A DNA stretch of 64,000 bases from Nitrospirota bacterium (GTDB taxonomy: Bacteria > Nitrospirota > JACRHL01): the NCBI GenBank assembly GCA_016212085.1, contig JACRHL010000006.1:124001-188000 (forward strand), given 5' to 3'. Numbering within the stretch: position 1 is the first letter of the stretch; each line of letters starts with the position of its first letter. A program made the translations under genes and the position numbers. Of the stretch, positions 16,507 to 24,813 are shown piece after piece. Under the pieces are notes generated by a model. It was not told the DNA's origin. It saw nothing but the letters and a program-made list of their open reading frames with translations, and did no database searches.

Positions 16507-17652
16507 ATGTTTGAAACAAAGAGATGCAGGTCTTGGCTGCTCATGCTTTGCGGCCTCGTCGTGACCATGGCGGTGCCCGATGTGTCCCAGGCCATGCCGG
16601 CCTTCGCGCGGGCCAACAAGGTGCCGTGCACGACCTGCCACGTGCAGTTTCCCAAGCTCAACGACTTTGGCATGGCGTTCAAGCAGAACGGCTACCGCAT
16701 GGAGGGCAAGAAGGGGGAGTTCGTCTGGACCAAGGACAACCTGCCGCTGGCGTCGGTGGCCACCATCACCTACGAGACGGTTGACACGGGCGCGGACGAG
16801 ACCGCGACCGTCGACCGCCGCGCCCTGGAGGTGTTCAGCGGCGGCAGCCTGGGGCCGGAGATCTCCTACTTCTTCGACTTCGGCTTTTCATCCGACCAGT
16901 TGACCACGAGCCCCGGCGGCGATACGGTCGATGTCACCACCGCGGCGCCGGGCGGCACGTTCCTCATCCTCAACAACCTGCTGCCGGACAACCTGGCGAA
17001 CCTGCGCGTGGGTGTGATGAGCAACGAGTTCTTCTACCTGTCGGTTCCGCGCCGCACCACCCTCAGCGACTACAAGGCGCCGGTGTCGGTGGACCATACC
17101 GGCATCGAGCTGAACGGCATCGCCAAGGGCAACCTGCGCTACGCCGTCGGCTTCGGCAACGACGAGATGGTGGGCGTGACCGACGTCACCAACAACATGC
17201 GCGGCGGGTTCGGCTGGGCCACCTATAACGTGGCCGGCCAGACCGTGGGCGCCCGGTTCATCGCCGCCAAGGCGGGTGCCGCAAAATCCGCCGACGAAAC
17301 CCACACCCAGTGGGACGTGAACGCGGACCTGCACCTGGGCCCGGCCAACCTGGCCGTGGGCTACTACATGCAGGACAACGTGGCCGGTGTCCAGGACGAC
17401 AAGCAGACCAACCTGCTGGCCGAGGTGGTGTATCCGCTCACGCCCAAGGTGCTGCTGACCGGCCGCTACGAGGCCCAGGATACGGAAACGGGCGGCGCCG
17501 AGGTGGCCGGGACGGACCAGATCCTCGTGGTCAACACGTCCCTGTTCCTGCTGCCCAACGTGAACCTCCAGGCGGAGTTCAGCACCGCCGACAACGAGGA
17601 GTCCGCGACCGAGGAGAACCGCTTCATCCTCGGGTTCCGGGTGGGTATCTGA
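16507..17652 (+). CDS. fused outer-membrane cytochrome c / porin, Cyc2-like
   Basis: A 381-residue protein from ATG 16507 behind AGGGAGAGG. Residues 1-29 are a signal peptide. Directly after it comes AMPAFARANKVPCTTCH (heme motif at 41-45), then VQFPKLNDFGMAFKQNGYRM. The A-P-FAR...CxxCH...FP.LN.FG..F..NGY arrangement is the one described for Cyc2, the outer-membrane iron oxidase in which a single-heme cap is fused to a beta-barrel. The remaining roughly 310 residues alternate hydrophobic and polar positions with short turns, as in a 14-16-strand barrel, and the protein ends FILGFRVGI. It is somewhat shorter than published Cyc2 proteins. The gene stands alone and ends at a strong terminator. 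The electron donor is not known. Confidence 0.7.
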   Translation: MFETKRCRSWLLMLCGLVVTMAVPDVSQAMPAFARANKVPCTTCHVQFPKLNDFGMAFKQNGYRMEGKKGEFVWTKDNLPLASVATITYETVDTGADETATVDRRALEVFSGGSLGPEISYFFDFGFSSDQLTTSPGGDTVDVTTAAPGGTFLILNNLLPDNLANLRVGVMSNEFFYLSVPRRTTLSDYKAPVSVDHTGIELNGIAKGNLRYAVGFGNDEMVGVTDVTNNMRGGFGWATYNVAGQTVGARFIAAKAGAAKSADETHTQWDVNADLHLGPANLAVGYYMQDNVAGVQDDKQTNLLAEVVYPLTPKVLLTGRYEAQDTETGGAEVAGTDQILVVNTSLFLLPNVNLQAEFSTADNEESATEENRFILGFRVGI

Positions 17653-17750
17653 TCACAGGGCGCGGCGGGCCACGGACGGCCCGCCCGCGCCCCGGCCTTC
17701 CGGCCCGCGCCGGCACATGGACGTGCCGGGCGGGCGGAGTCAACACCAAA

Positions 17751-17779
17751 GGGCCGCCCCACGGGGCGGCCCTTTTTTT
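17751..17779 (+). terminator. rho-independent terminator after the cytochrome-porin gene
   Basis: A perfect 10-bp stem, GGGCCGCCCC (17751-17760) and GGGGCGGCCC (17763-17772), is followed by seven T residues. It lies about 100 bp past the stop codon. Confidence 0.92.
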
Positions 17780-17887
17780 GCCCGCGCCGGGCGCCCGCCG
17801 CGCCAGCCCCTTGGACGGGCGCCCGGCGCAGGGTACCATCCATGGGGGGCCGGACGGTCCGGTACCCGACAGACGGGAGCACCGCCC

Positions 17888-18340
17888 ATGGACAAGAAAC
17901 TCGCCCGGCTCGCCCCGGACCTCACCAAAGGCTATCCGCGCTCCCCGCGCGACACGCTGGGCGGCTTCGTCATCGCCGCCCGCAGCGTGGACAAGTGCCG
18001 CGCCGAGCTGGCGGGCACCCAGGGGGAATACACATATCAGCCCTGCGGCCTGACCAGCATGTTCCTGGACTTCGCCGGCATCTCCGCCGGGGCCCTGCGC
18101 GACTTCGTCGCCACCGGCGCCGACGACCAGGCGGTGGCGGCGTGGATCGGCGAACACGCCAAGGTGCGGGACCGGCTGGAGATCATCCGCTGGAACAACC
18201 GCATGCGCGAGCTGCGCCTGAGCGACCTGCCGGACGACATCCAGGCGATGATGGAGGACTACATCCCCCAAAACCTGCCCAAGCACCGCCCCGTGTACGT
18301 GTTTTTCGACGTGTACGACCTGGAGGAGGGGCGGCTGTAG
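17888..18340 (+). CDS. DUF5069 domain protein
   Basis: A 150-residue soluble protein starting at ATG 17888. The N-terminus LAPDLTKGYPRSPRDTLGG is characteristic of DUF5069 proteins, and SVDKCRAELAG, TGADDQAVAAWI and IIRWNNRMRELRLSDLPD fit the rest of the domain. No signal peptide or membrane segment is present. It follows a terminator and precedes the trp genes by 127 bp, so it is probably a single-gene unit. The biochemical role of the family is not known. Confidence 0.75.
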   Translation: MDKKLARLAPDLTKGYPRSPRDTLGGFVIAARSVDKCRAELAGTQGEYTYQPCGLTSMFLDFAGISAGALRDFVATGADDQAVAAWIGEHAKVRDRLEIIRWNNRMRELRLSDLPDDIQAMMEDYIPQNLPKHRPVYVFFDVYDLEEGRL

Positions 18341-18467
18341 GGCAGGCCGCCTGCACGAAGGGCGCCGCCGTTGCTATACTGGCGCCTTATCCCCGATCCG
18401 GCGTGAGTCCGCCCGTGGGGCACGCCGGCACCACCGATAAAGCGAAAACAGGACAATAGGCCCGCCC

Positions 18468-19049
18468 GTGATCGTCATGATCGACAACTACGACTCCTTC
18501 ACCTACAACCTGGTGCAATACCTGGGTGAGCTGGGGCAGGAGATCCGCGTGTTCCGCAACGACAAGGTGACCATCCCCGAGATCGCCGCCCTGGGGCCGG
18601 ACCACATCGTCGTCAGCCCCGGCCCGTGCGACCCGTCGCAGGCGGGCATCTCCAAGGAGGTGATCGCCCACTTCGCGGGCCGGGTGCCCATCCTGGGGGT
18701 GTGCCTGGGGCACCAGGCCATCGGCGAGGTGTTCGGCGGCCGCGTGGTGCGCGCCGAGCGCCTGATGCACGGCAAGACCAGCATGATCCGCCACGACGGG
18801 CGCGGCGTGTTCAAGGGGCTGGAGAGCCCGTTCGAGGCCACCAGGTACCACTCGCTGATCGTCGAGGCCGAATCCCTGCCCGGCTGTCTGGTGGAAACCG
18901 CCTGGACCGAGAGCGGCGAGCTGATGGGGGTGCGCCACAAGGAGTTCCAGGTGCACGGGGTGCAGTTCCACCCCGAGTCCATCCTCACCCGCGTGGGGCA
19001 CGACCTGCTGCGCAACTTCGTCGCCATGCGCGAGGCGGTGCGCGCATGA
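18468..19049 (+). CDS. trpG: anthranilate/aminodeoxychorismate synthase glutamine amidotransferase subunit
   Basis: A 193-residue class I glutamine amidotransferase. It starts at GTG 18468 ([14 protein letters not shown]), the usual N-terminus; an ATG at 18477 would remove three residues. The oxyanion/nucleophile motif is [11 protein letters not shown], and the catalytic His/Glu are in [23 protein letters not shown] is also typical. It supplies ammonia from glutamine to TrpE for anthranilate, or to PabB for 4-amino-4-deoxychorismate; many bacteria use one amphibolic subunit. No trpE lies in the window. Its stop overlaps the trpD start by 4 bp. TATACT at 18375-18380 may be part of the operon promoter. 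Confidence 0.92.
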   Translation: MIVMIDNYDSFTYNLVQYLGELGQEIRVFRNDKVTIPEIAALGPDHIVVSPGPCDPSQAGISKEVIAHFAGRVPILGVCLGHQAIGEVFGGRVVRAERLMHGKTSMIRHDGRGVFKGLESPFEATRYHSLIVEAESLPGCLVETAWTESGELMGVRHKEFQVHGVQFHPESILTRVGHDLLRNFVAMREAVRA

Positions 19050-20059
19050 CCATCACCGAGGCCATCGCCCGGATCATCGAGCGGGAGGACCTGTCCGCCA
19101 GCGAGGCGGCGGAGGTCATGACCCAGATCATGACCGGCGGCGCCACCCCGGCCCAGATCGGCGCCTACCTGGTGGCCCTGCGCATGAAGGGCGAGACGGT
19201 GGACGAGATCGTCGGCTCCGCGCGCATCATGCGCGACATGGCCACCCCCGTGCGCGTCAACGACCCCCTGGTGGTGGACACCTGCGGCACCGGCGGCGAC
19301 AAGAGCGGCACCTTCAACATCTCCACCACCGTGGCCTTCGTGGTGGCCGGGGCGGGGGTGACGGTGGCCAAGCACGGCAACCGTTCCGTGTCGAGCCGCT
19401 CCGGCTCCGCCGACGTGTTGCAGGCGCTGGGGGTGAACCTGGAGCTGGCCCCGCCCAAGGTGGAGGACTGCGTGAACGAGATCGGCGTGGGCTTCCTGTT
19501 CGCGCCCCTGTTCCACGGTGCCATGAAGCACGCCATCGGCCCGCGCCGCGAGATCGGCGTGCGCACCCTGTTCAACGTGCTGGGGCCGCTCACCAACCCG
19601 GCGGGGGCCGGCATGCAGGTGCTGGGGGTGTACGACAGGGCCCTTACCGACATCCTGGCCCAGGTGCTGGTGAAGCTGGGCTCCCGGCACTGCTTCGTGG
19701 TGCACGGCTCCGACGGCCTGGACGAGATCACCACCACCGGCCCGAGCTTCGTGGCCGAGGGCAAGGGCGGCGTGGTGGACAGCTACACCATCCGCCCCGA
19801 GGATTTCGGCATCACGCGCGTGGGCGCCCCGGCCATCGCCGGGGGCGACGCGGCGCACAACGCCGCCATCACCCGCGCCATCCTGGCGGGGGAGGCGGGC
19901 CCCCGGCGCGACATCGTGCTGCTCAACGCCGCCCCGGCCCTGGTGGCGGCGGGCAAGGCGGCCACCCTGACGGACGGCATCGCCGTGGCGGCGGAGGCCA
20001 TCGACTCCGGGGCCGCCGAGGACAAGCTGGCCGCCCTGGTGGGCTTTTCCAACCGGTGA
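19046..20059 (+). CDS. trpD: anthranilate phosphoribosyltransferase
   Basis: A 337-residue enzyme that transfers phosphoribose from PRPP to anthranilate, the second step of tryptophan synthesis. The PRPP loop [19 protein letters not shown] is intact. [21 protein letters not shown] and [14 protein letters not shown] also match the family, and the length is standard. Start ATG 19046 overlaps the trpG stop (ATGA). Its stop overlaps the trpC GTG start in the same way, so the genes are translationally coupled. Confidence 0.95.
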   Translation: MTITEAIARIIEREDLSASEAAEVMTQIMTGGATPAQIGAYLVALRMKGETVDEIVGSARIMRDMATPVRVNDPLVVDTCGTGGDKSGTFNISTTVAFVVAGAGVTVAKHGNRSVSSRSGSADVLQALGVNLELAPPKVEDCVNEIGVGFLFAPLFHGAMKHAIGPRREIGVRTLFNVLGPLTNPAGAGMQVLGVYDRALTDILAQVLVKLGSRHCFVVHGSDGLDEITTTGPSFVAEGKGGVVDSYTIRPEDFGITRVGAPAIAGGDAAHNAAITRAILAGEAGPRRDIVLLNAAPALVAAGKAATLTDGIAVAAEAIDSGAAEDKLAALVGFSNR

Positions 20060-20883
20060 GCGGTCCGATGAACCGTCCGATGAACGGCACCCCGGATGTG
20101 CTGGCGCGCATCGTCGCCACCAAGCGGGAGGAGGTGGCCGCCGCCAAGGCCCGGCGCCCGCTGGCCGCCTGGAGCAGCGAGCTTGAGTCGCTGCCGCCCA
20201 CCCGCGACTTCCGGGCCGCCATCACCCGCACGGGCGGTCCGGCCAGGGTGATCGCCGAGGTGAAGAAGGCCTCCCCCTCCAAGGGGGTGATCCGCGAGCA
20301 TTTCGACCCGGTGGCCATCGCCACCGCCTACCGGGCGGGGGGCGCCAGCGCCATCAGCGTGCTCACGGACGAGAAGTACTTCCAGGGCAGCCCGGAATAC
20401 CTGAAGGCGGTGCGCCGGGCGGTGGACCTGCCGCTCTTGCGCAAGGACTTCACCATCGACCCGTACCAGATCCACGAGGCGCGCCTGTGGGGGGCCGATG
20501 CGGTGCTGCTCATCGCCGCCATCCTCACCACGGCACAACTGCGCGCATGGCGCGAGCTGGCGGCCTCCCTGGGCCTGGCCGCCCTGGTGGAGGTGCACAC
20601 GGCGGCGGAATTGGAGAGCGCCGTGGCCAGCGGCGCCGACATCATCGGCATCAACAACCGCAACCTGGTCACCTTCGAGACCCGCCTGGAGACCACCTAC
20701 GAACTGGTGAAGGGCATCCCCGACGGGGTGGCGAAGGTGAGCGAGAGCGGCATCTTCACCCGGGCCGAGGTGCGCGCGCTGGAGGCGCGGGGCGGCATCG
20801 ACGCCATCCTGGTGGGCGAGGCGCTCATGCGCCAGGACGACGTGGCGGCGGCCCTGCGCGGGCTGATCGGGAACGCGCCGTGA
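20056..20883 (+). CDS. trpC: indole-3-glycerol phosphate synthase
   Basis: A 275-residue (beta/alpha)8-barrel enzyme that closes the indole ring. Motifs: [14 protein letters not shown] at the N-terminus, [15 protein letters not shown] with the active-site Lys, [13 protein letters not shown] with the catalytic Lys, [13 protein letters not shown], and VSESGIFTR near the end. GTG 20056 overlaps the trpD stop; ATGs at 20068 and 20080 are alternative starts. It is a stand-alone enzyme, not fused to TrpF as in enteric bacteria. The stop overlaps the trpF GTG by 4 bp. Confidence 0.94.
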   Translation: MSGPMNRPMNGTPDVLARIVATKREEVAAAKARRPLAAWSSELESLPPTRDFRAAITRTGGPARVIAEVKKASPSKGVIREHFDPVAIATAYRAGGASAISVLTDEKYFQGSPEYLKAVRRAVDLPLLRKDFTIDPYQIHEARLWGADAVLLIAAILTTAQLRAWRELAASLGLAALVEVHTAAELESAVASGADIIGINNRNLVTFETRLETTYELVKGIPDGVAKVSESGIFTRAEVRALEARGGIDAILVGEALMRQDDVAAALRGLIGNAP

Positions 20884-21494
20884 CCGTGCGGGTGAAGATC
20901 TGCGGGATCACCAACACCCGCGACGCGCACCGGGCGGTGGAACTGGGGGCGGACGCCCTGGGTTTCGTGTTCCACCCCCACAGCAGGCGCTGCGTGACCG
21001 TGGAGGCGGCCCGCGCCATCATCGCCACCCTGCCGCCGTTCGTGACCACCGTGGGGCTGTTCGTCAACGACACGGTGGAGCAGGTGGCGGCCGTGCGCCG
21101 GGCCACCGGCATCCAGATGGTGCAGCTGCACGGCGACGAGGCGCCGGAGACGGTGGCCGCCCTGGGGCCGGACGTGATCAAGGCCATCCGCGTGAAGGAT
21201 GCATCGTCCCTGCTGGGCCTGGACCGCTACCGGGTGCGCGCCTTCCTGCTCGACGCCCATTCCGACTCCGCCTACGGCGGCACCGGCCGCACCTTCGACT
21301 GGGAGCTGGCGAGCTGGGTGGAGGACGTGCCGGTGATCCTGGCCGGGGGCCTCACGCCGGACAACGTGGCCGAGGCGGTGCGCGCCATCCGGCCCTACGC
21401 GGTGGACGTGAGCTCCGGCGTGGAGGCGGAGCCGGGGATCAAGGATCCTGTTAAACTGAAGGCCTTTATCGACCACGCCAAGGGCGCATCATGA
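20880..21494 (+). CDS. trpF: phosphoribosylanthranilate isomerase
   Basis: A 204-residue barrel enzyme that performs the Amadori rearrangement of phosphoribosylanthranilate. The catalytic Cys is in [12 protein letters not shown] and the catalytic Asp in [24 protein letters not shown] and [10 protein letters not shown], a phosphate-binding loop, are intact, and VDVSSGVE completes the site. GTG 20880 overlaps the trpC stop, and its own stop overlaps the trpB ATG by 4 bp. Confidence 0.95.
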   Translation: MTVRVKICGITNTRDAHRAVELGADALGFVFHPHSRRCVTVEAARAIIATLPPFVTTVGLFVNDTVEQVAAVRRATGIQMVQLHGDEAPETVAALGPDVIKAIRVKDASSLLGLDRYRVRAFLLDAHSDSAYGGTGRTFDWELASWVEDVPVILAGGLTPDNVAEAVRAIRPYAVDVSSGVEAEPGIKDPVKLKAFIDHAKGAS

Positions 21495-22705
21495 TTCAAC
21501 CGACCGACACCTACCGCCAGCCGGACAAGGGGGGCCACTTTGGCGCCTTTGGCGGCCAGTACGCCCCGGAAACCCTCATGCCGGCCCTGGACGAGCTGGA
21601 GAAGGCCTACCGCGCCATCAAGCGCGACAAGGCCTTCCAACAGACGCTGAACAGCCTGCTCAAGGACTATGTGGGCCGCGCGACGCCGCTCTATTTCGCC
21701 GAGCGCCTCACCCGCCGCCTGGGCGGCGCGCGCATCTACCTGAAGCGCGAGGACCTGAACCACACCGGCGCCCACAAGATCAACAACACCGTGGGCCAGG
21801 TGCTGCTGGCCAAGCACATGGGCAAGCCGCGCGTGATCGCCGAGACCGGCGCCGGCCAGCACGGCGTGGCCACCGCCACCGTGGCCGCCATGCTGGGCCT
21901 GGAGTGCGAGGTGTACATGGGCACCGAGGACATGGAGCGCCAGGCCCTGAACGTCTACCGCATGCGCCTGCTGGGCGCCAAGTGCACCGGCGTGCACTAC
22001 GGCAGCCGCACCCTGAAGGACGCCATCAGCGAGGCCATGCGCGACTGGACCACCAACGTGCGCACCACCCACTACGTGCTGGGCAGCGTGCTGGGCTGCC
22101 ACCCTTACCCCATGATCGTGCGCGACTTCCAGAGCGTCATCGGCAAGGAGGCCCGGCGCCAGATCCTCAAGGCCGAGGGGCGCCTGCCCGACCTGCTCAT
22201 CGCCTGCGTGGGCGGCGGCAGCAACGCCATCGGCCTGTTCCACGCCTTCATCAAGGACCGGGAGGTGGCCATGCTGGGGGTGGAGGCGGCCGGCTACGGG
22301 GTGGACACGGGCAAGCACGCGGCGCGCTTCGCCGGCGGCACCCTGGGGGTGTTGCAGGGCACCCTCACGTACCTGTTGCAGGACGCCAACGGCCAGATCA
22401 ACCTCACCCACTCCGTGTCCGCCGGGCTGGACTATGCGGCGGTGGGGCCCGAGCACGCCCACCTGCGCGAGGTGGGCCGCGCCCGCTACACCCACATCTG
22501 CGACGACGAGGCCATGGCCGCGTTCGACCTGCTGTCGCAGGTGGAGGGCATCATCCCGGCGCTGGAATCGGCCCACGCCGTCGCCCAGGTGGTCAAGGAG
22601 GCGCCGCGCATGCGGCCCGACCAGATCATCATCTGCAACCTCTCCGGCCGGGGCGACAAGGACGTGTACCAGGTGGCGCGCATGCGCGGCCTGAGCATCA
22701 CCTGA
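21491..22705 (+). CDS. trpB: tryptophan synthase beta subunit
   Basis: A 404-residue PLP enzyme that condenses indole with serine. The PLP lysine is Lys96 in [11 protein letters not shown]. The phosphate loop is [10 protein letters not shown], and the serine-binding GAGQHGVA is intact. N-terminal [19 protein letters not shown] marks the TrpB1 type, which normally works in an alpha2beta2 complex with TrpA. Yet trpA is not downstream: the gene is followed by a strong terminator and unrelated genes. TrpA must be encoded elsewhere or be missing. Confidence 0.95.
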   Translation: MIQPTDTYRQPDKGGHFGAFGGQYAPETLMPALDELEKAYRAIKRDKAFQQTLNSLLKDYVGRATPLYFAERLTRRLGGARIYLKREDLNHTGAHKINNTVGQVLLAKHMGKPRVIAETGAGQHGVATATVAAMLGLECEVYMGTEDMERQALNVYRMRLLGAKCTGVHYGSRTLKDAISEAMRDWTTNVRTTHYVLGSVLGCHPYPMIVRDFQSVIGKEARRQILKAEGRLPDLLIACVGGGSNAIGLFHAFIKDREVAMLGVEAAGYGVDTGKHAARFAGGTLGVLQGTLTYLLQDANGQINLTHSVSAGLDYAAVGPEHAHLREVGRARYTHICDDEAMAAFDLLSQVEGIIPALESAHAVAQVVKEAPRMRPDQIIICNLSGRGDKDVYQVARMRGLSIT

Positions 22706-22727
22706 CGGCGCGGCCGCGCCCTCCAAG

Positions 22728-22754
22728 GCCCCCGGCAACGGGGGCTTTTTTTTT
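22728..22754 (+). terminator. rho-independent terminator of the trp operon
   Basis: Stem GCCCCCG (22728-22734) and CGGGGGC (22739-22745) with a GCAA tetraloop, followed by nine T residues. It begins 22 bp after the trpB stop. Confidence 0.93.
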
Positions 22755-22773
22755 GCCCGGAACCGGCCGGGTG

Positions 22774-22889
22774 TGACGTGCGTCATATATATGGCACGAG
22801 GTACGTCACCCGAAATGGCTGAAAAAAATCCGCGCGGCGGGCGCGGCAGGTCATGGGCACCTTTCCCGTCCCTGGGTAACCTTACGTCA
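22774..22889. promoter_or_regulatory. cluster of TGACG/ACGTCA motifs upstream of a small membrane protein gene
   Basis: TGACG-TG-CGTCA at 22774-22785 is a 12-bp palindrome. Two further ACGTCA copies follow at 22803-22808 and 22884-22889. Between the first two lies an A/T-rich TATATAT stretch, unusual in this GC-rich DNA. The arrangement looks like an operator array for a dimeric regulator. No regulator gene is nearby, and the identity of the binder is unknown. Confidence 0.4.
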
Positions 22890-22976
22890 CTACGGATGCC
22901 GTGCGGCGCATCGGCCGGTTTGCAGCCGGCAGGGAGTCGGGCGGTTTCAATAACCTTGCGATTGGGAGACGACAAC

Positions 22977-23129
22977 ATGAGCGGAATGGCGATTTTGGCG
23001 TTCGGTGTGTTCACGGGCCTGTGCCTGTATGGCATCGCGATCGGGATCAAGGGTGCGCTGTCGGAGGCGCCGCCCTACATGCAGGGCGTGGGTCAGACCA
23101 TCCGCCACAAGTTGGACAAGGCCGCCTAA
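22977..23129 (+). CDS. 50-residue single-helix membrane protein (paralogue 1)
   Basis: A small protein from ATG 22977, with GGGAG about 10 bases upstream. Residues 4-26 (MAILAFGVFTGLCLYGIAIGI) form one TM helix with conserved small residues. The C-terminal soluble tail has APPYMQG and ends in a basic segment finishing KAA. The open frame extends upstream to 22773, but that stretch is regulatory DNA, not protein-like. It is clearly related to the next small gene (23358): both start MSG-AILA, share GI-G--GA, APP[YF]MQG and end AA. It has its own terminator. I do not recognise the family. Size and topology would suit an accessory subunit of a membrane complex. Confidence 0.7.
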   Translation: MSGMAILAFGVFTGLCLYGIAIGIKGALSEAPPYMQGVGQTIRHKLDKAA

Positions 23130-23151
23130 ACCGCGCGTCGTCCCGTCTTGA

Positions 23152-23191
23152 AAGCGCCGGGCCTCCGTCAGGGGGTCCGGCGCTTTTTTTT
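23152..23191 (+). terminator. rho-independent terminator after small membrane protein 1
   Basis: Stem AAGCGCCGG (23152-23160) pairs with CCGGCGCTT (23177-23185), followed by a T run to 23191. It lies 22 bp after the stop codon. Confidence 0.9.
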
Positions 23192-23209
23192 GTTTTTCAA
23201 ATCAACAGG

Positions 23210-23261
23210 CTGTCCACAGAATTATCCACAGTTTGCGGGATTGTCGACCCTTTGTTAGATT
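23210..23261 (+). promoter_or_regulatory. DnaA-box pair and putative promoter upstream of small membrane protein 2
   Basis: TTATCCACA at 23222-23230 is an exact DnaA-box consensus. CTGTCCACA at 23210-23218 is a second, degenerate copy in the same orientation, 12 bp away. Directly downstream TTGCGG (23233-23238) and TAGATT (23256-23261) with 17-bp spacing could be a sigma70 promoter, placing the DnaA box just upstream of the -35. The promoter match is weak. Two boxes do not make an origin. Confidence 0.4.
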
Positions 23262-23357
23262 GAAGACATGAGACGACCTGCCCGCGTCCGTTCCTGGATG
23301 GTCCTTGGGCGGGGGGGTAGGCCGCTTGGCGTTTAACCCGTTTTGGGAGGACGTGAC

Positions 23358-23516
23358 ATGAGCGGATTGGCCATTCTGGCTGTCGGCGGCTTCGTGGTTG
23401 CCTGCGCCGTGGGCATCTACATGGGCCTGGTGGGCGCGTTCGCCGACGCCCCCCCCTTCATGCAGGGCGAGGGCGGCGCCGGCCGCTACGACAAGCGCAT
23501 CGGCCGGGCGGCATAG
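23358..23516 (+). CDS. 52-residue single-helix membrane protein (paralogue 2)
   Basis: A small protein from ATG 23358 behind GGGAGG. It begins MSGLAILAVGG, has one TM helix (about 4-27), then ADAPPFMQGEGG and a basic C-terminus ending AA. About 40 percent of positions match the 50-residue protein at 22977 by eye, including the APP[FY]MQG motif after the helix. Most gene finders would miss it because of its length. It is followed by a perfect 30-nt palindrome. The pair most likely arose by local duplication. Function unknown. Confidence 0.7.
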   Translation: MSGLAILAVGGFVVACAVGIYMGLVGAFADAPPFMQGEGGAGRYDKRIGRAA

Positions 23517-23537
23517 GCCCCCACGGCGGAGCGGGCC

Positions 23538-23567
23538 CCCGGCCGTGGCGGGCCCGCCACGGCCGGG
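23538..23567. repeat. perfect 30-nt inverted repeat (hairpin)
   Basis: Arms CCCGGCCGTGGCGGG (23538-23552) and CCCGCCACGGCCGGG (23553-23567) are exact reverse complements with no spacer. It starts 21 bp after the stop of small protein 2. There is no T run, so it could act as a transcript-stabilising or pause hairpin rather than a classical terminator. Confidence 0.8.
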
Positions 23568-23770
23568 CGGGTGTTTGGCAACAGGCCGCCGGGTGCCCGG
23601 GCCCCGCGAACGGCGGAATCCGCGCCCCGGAAGCGCCAGGATGCCCATTCCCTTGAAGTGATCAAGTTGATCCACGCCGTGGGGAGCGGGTTGTGCTTAA
23701 ATAAGGCGGGCGGGGCGTGGGGCTCCGGCCGCCGTTTTTTTTGGAGACGCATGCGGGAGGGAACCGCCAC

Positions 23771-24067
23771 ATGAGGGGATTCGGATGGCCGCTGGCGCTG
23801 CCGTTCTGGGCCGCCCTGCCGCGCCTGCTGCGCCTCTACGTGCGCCTGCTGCGCGACGGGCGGGTGCCCCTGTTCCCCAAGCTGATCGTGGTGGCGGCCC
23901 TGGTGTACCTGATCGCGCCCGTGGATTTCACCCCCGACTTCCTGGTGCCGGTGCTCGGCCATCTGGACGATGTCCTGGTGCTGTGGCTGGCGTTCCGCGC
24001 CCTGGCGCGCCTGTCTCCGCCCGAGGTGGTGGCGGAGCACTCGGCCCGCGTGTCCCGCCCCCGTTGA
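23771..24067 (+). CDS. DUF1232 (YkvA-like) membrane protein
   Basis: A 98-residue protein from ATG 23771 with a GGGAGG ribosome-binding site. The DUF1232 signature is present: RLLRDGRVPLFPKLIVVAALVYLIAPVDFTPDF, where the YL..P.D..PD loop is the family core, followed by LDDVLVLWLAFRAL. Two hydrophobic segments are visible. Its stop overlaps the TTG start of the ABC ATPase gene by 4 bp, implying coupling. The function of DUF1232 proteins is not established. Confidence 0.85.
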   Translation: MRGFGWPLALPFWAALPRLLRLYVRLLRDGRVPLFPKLIVVAALVYLIAPVDFTPDFLVPVLGHLDDVLVLWLAFRALARLSPPEVVAEHSARVSRPR

Positions 24068-24813
24068 CCGCCGTTCTCCCCGTTTTCACCGCCGCGCCGC
24101 CCGTGGCGTTCGACGCCGTCCGCCACGGCTACGGCGGCGCGCGCCCGGTGCTGAACGCCCTGAGCCTGGAGGTTCCGGCGGGGGTGACGGCGGTGCTGGG
24201 CAACAACGGCACCGGCAAGACCACCTTCCTCAAGCTGGCCTCGGGCTTCATGACGCCGGAGCGGGGCCATGTGCGGGTGTCCGGCGTGGACACGCGGCAT
24301 GACGCCGCGCGGCGCCTGAGCGCCTTCTTGCCCGAGGCGCTGGTGCTGGACGCCCGGCTCACCGCCCGCGAGTTCCTGCACTTCGCCGCCCAGATGCGCG
24401 GCGTGGCCGGGCCGCGCGCCGCCGTGGCCGGGTTGCTGGAGCGGCTGGGGATCGCCGACCGGGCCGATGTGCTCATGGGCGGCCTGTCGCTGGGTTCCCG
24501 GCGCAAGGTGGGGCTGGCCTCGGCGCTGCTGGGCGACGCCCCCTTGTTGGTGCTGGACGAGCCGGACAACGGCCTCGACGTGGCGGGCATCCAGGTGGTG
24601 GAGGCGATCGTCCGGGAGCGGCAGGAGGCGGGGGCCTGCGTGCTGCTGGCCTCCCACGACATGGGCTTCGTGGCGCGCAGCGCCGAGCGTCTGCTGCTGC
24701 TGCGCGGCGACGGCACGGTGCGCCCCGACACGGTGCCGGCGCTGCTGGCCGCCACCGGCCAGGCCGACCTGCACCACGCCTTTGCCGCGTTTGCCGGGGC
24801 GCGCGCCGCGTGA
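24064..24813 (+). CDS. ABC transporter ATP-binding protein (orphan)
   Basis: A 249-residue ATPase. Walker A is GNNGTGKTT, the signature is LSLGSRRKVGLASAL, Walker B is LLVLDEPDNG, and the switch His is in ASHDMGF. The probable start is TTG 24064, overlapping the DUF1232 stop (TTGA); a GTG at 24103 is an alternative. No permease or binding protein is encoded beside it, although the upstream membrane protein is co-translated. The sequence resembles ATPases of drug or export systems (CcmA-like subfamily). The partner and substrate are unknown. Its stop overlaps the hflX GTG. Confidence 0.85.
   Translation: MTAVLPVFTAAPPVAFDAVRHGYGGARPVLNALSLEVPAGVTAVLGNNGTGKTTFLKLASGFMTPERGHVRVSGVDTRHDAARRLSAFLPEALVLDARLTAREFLHFAAQMRGVAGPRAAVAGLLERLGIADRADVLMGGLSLGSRRKVGLASALLGDAPLLVLDEPDNGLDVAGIQVVEAIVRERQEAGACVLLASHDMGFVARSAERLLLLRGDGTVRPDTVPALLAATGQADLHHAFAAFAGARAA

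Noticed and set aside
23222-23230. A replication origin
   Set aside because: Only one exact DnaA box and one degenerate box are present, with no dnaA, dnaN or A/T-rich unwinding region, so this is not oriC.
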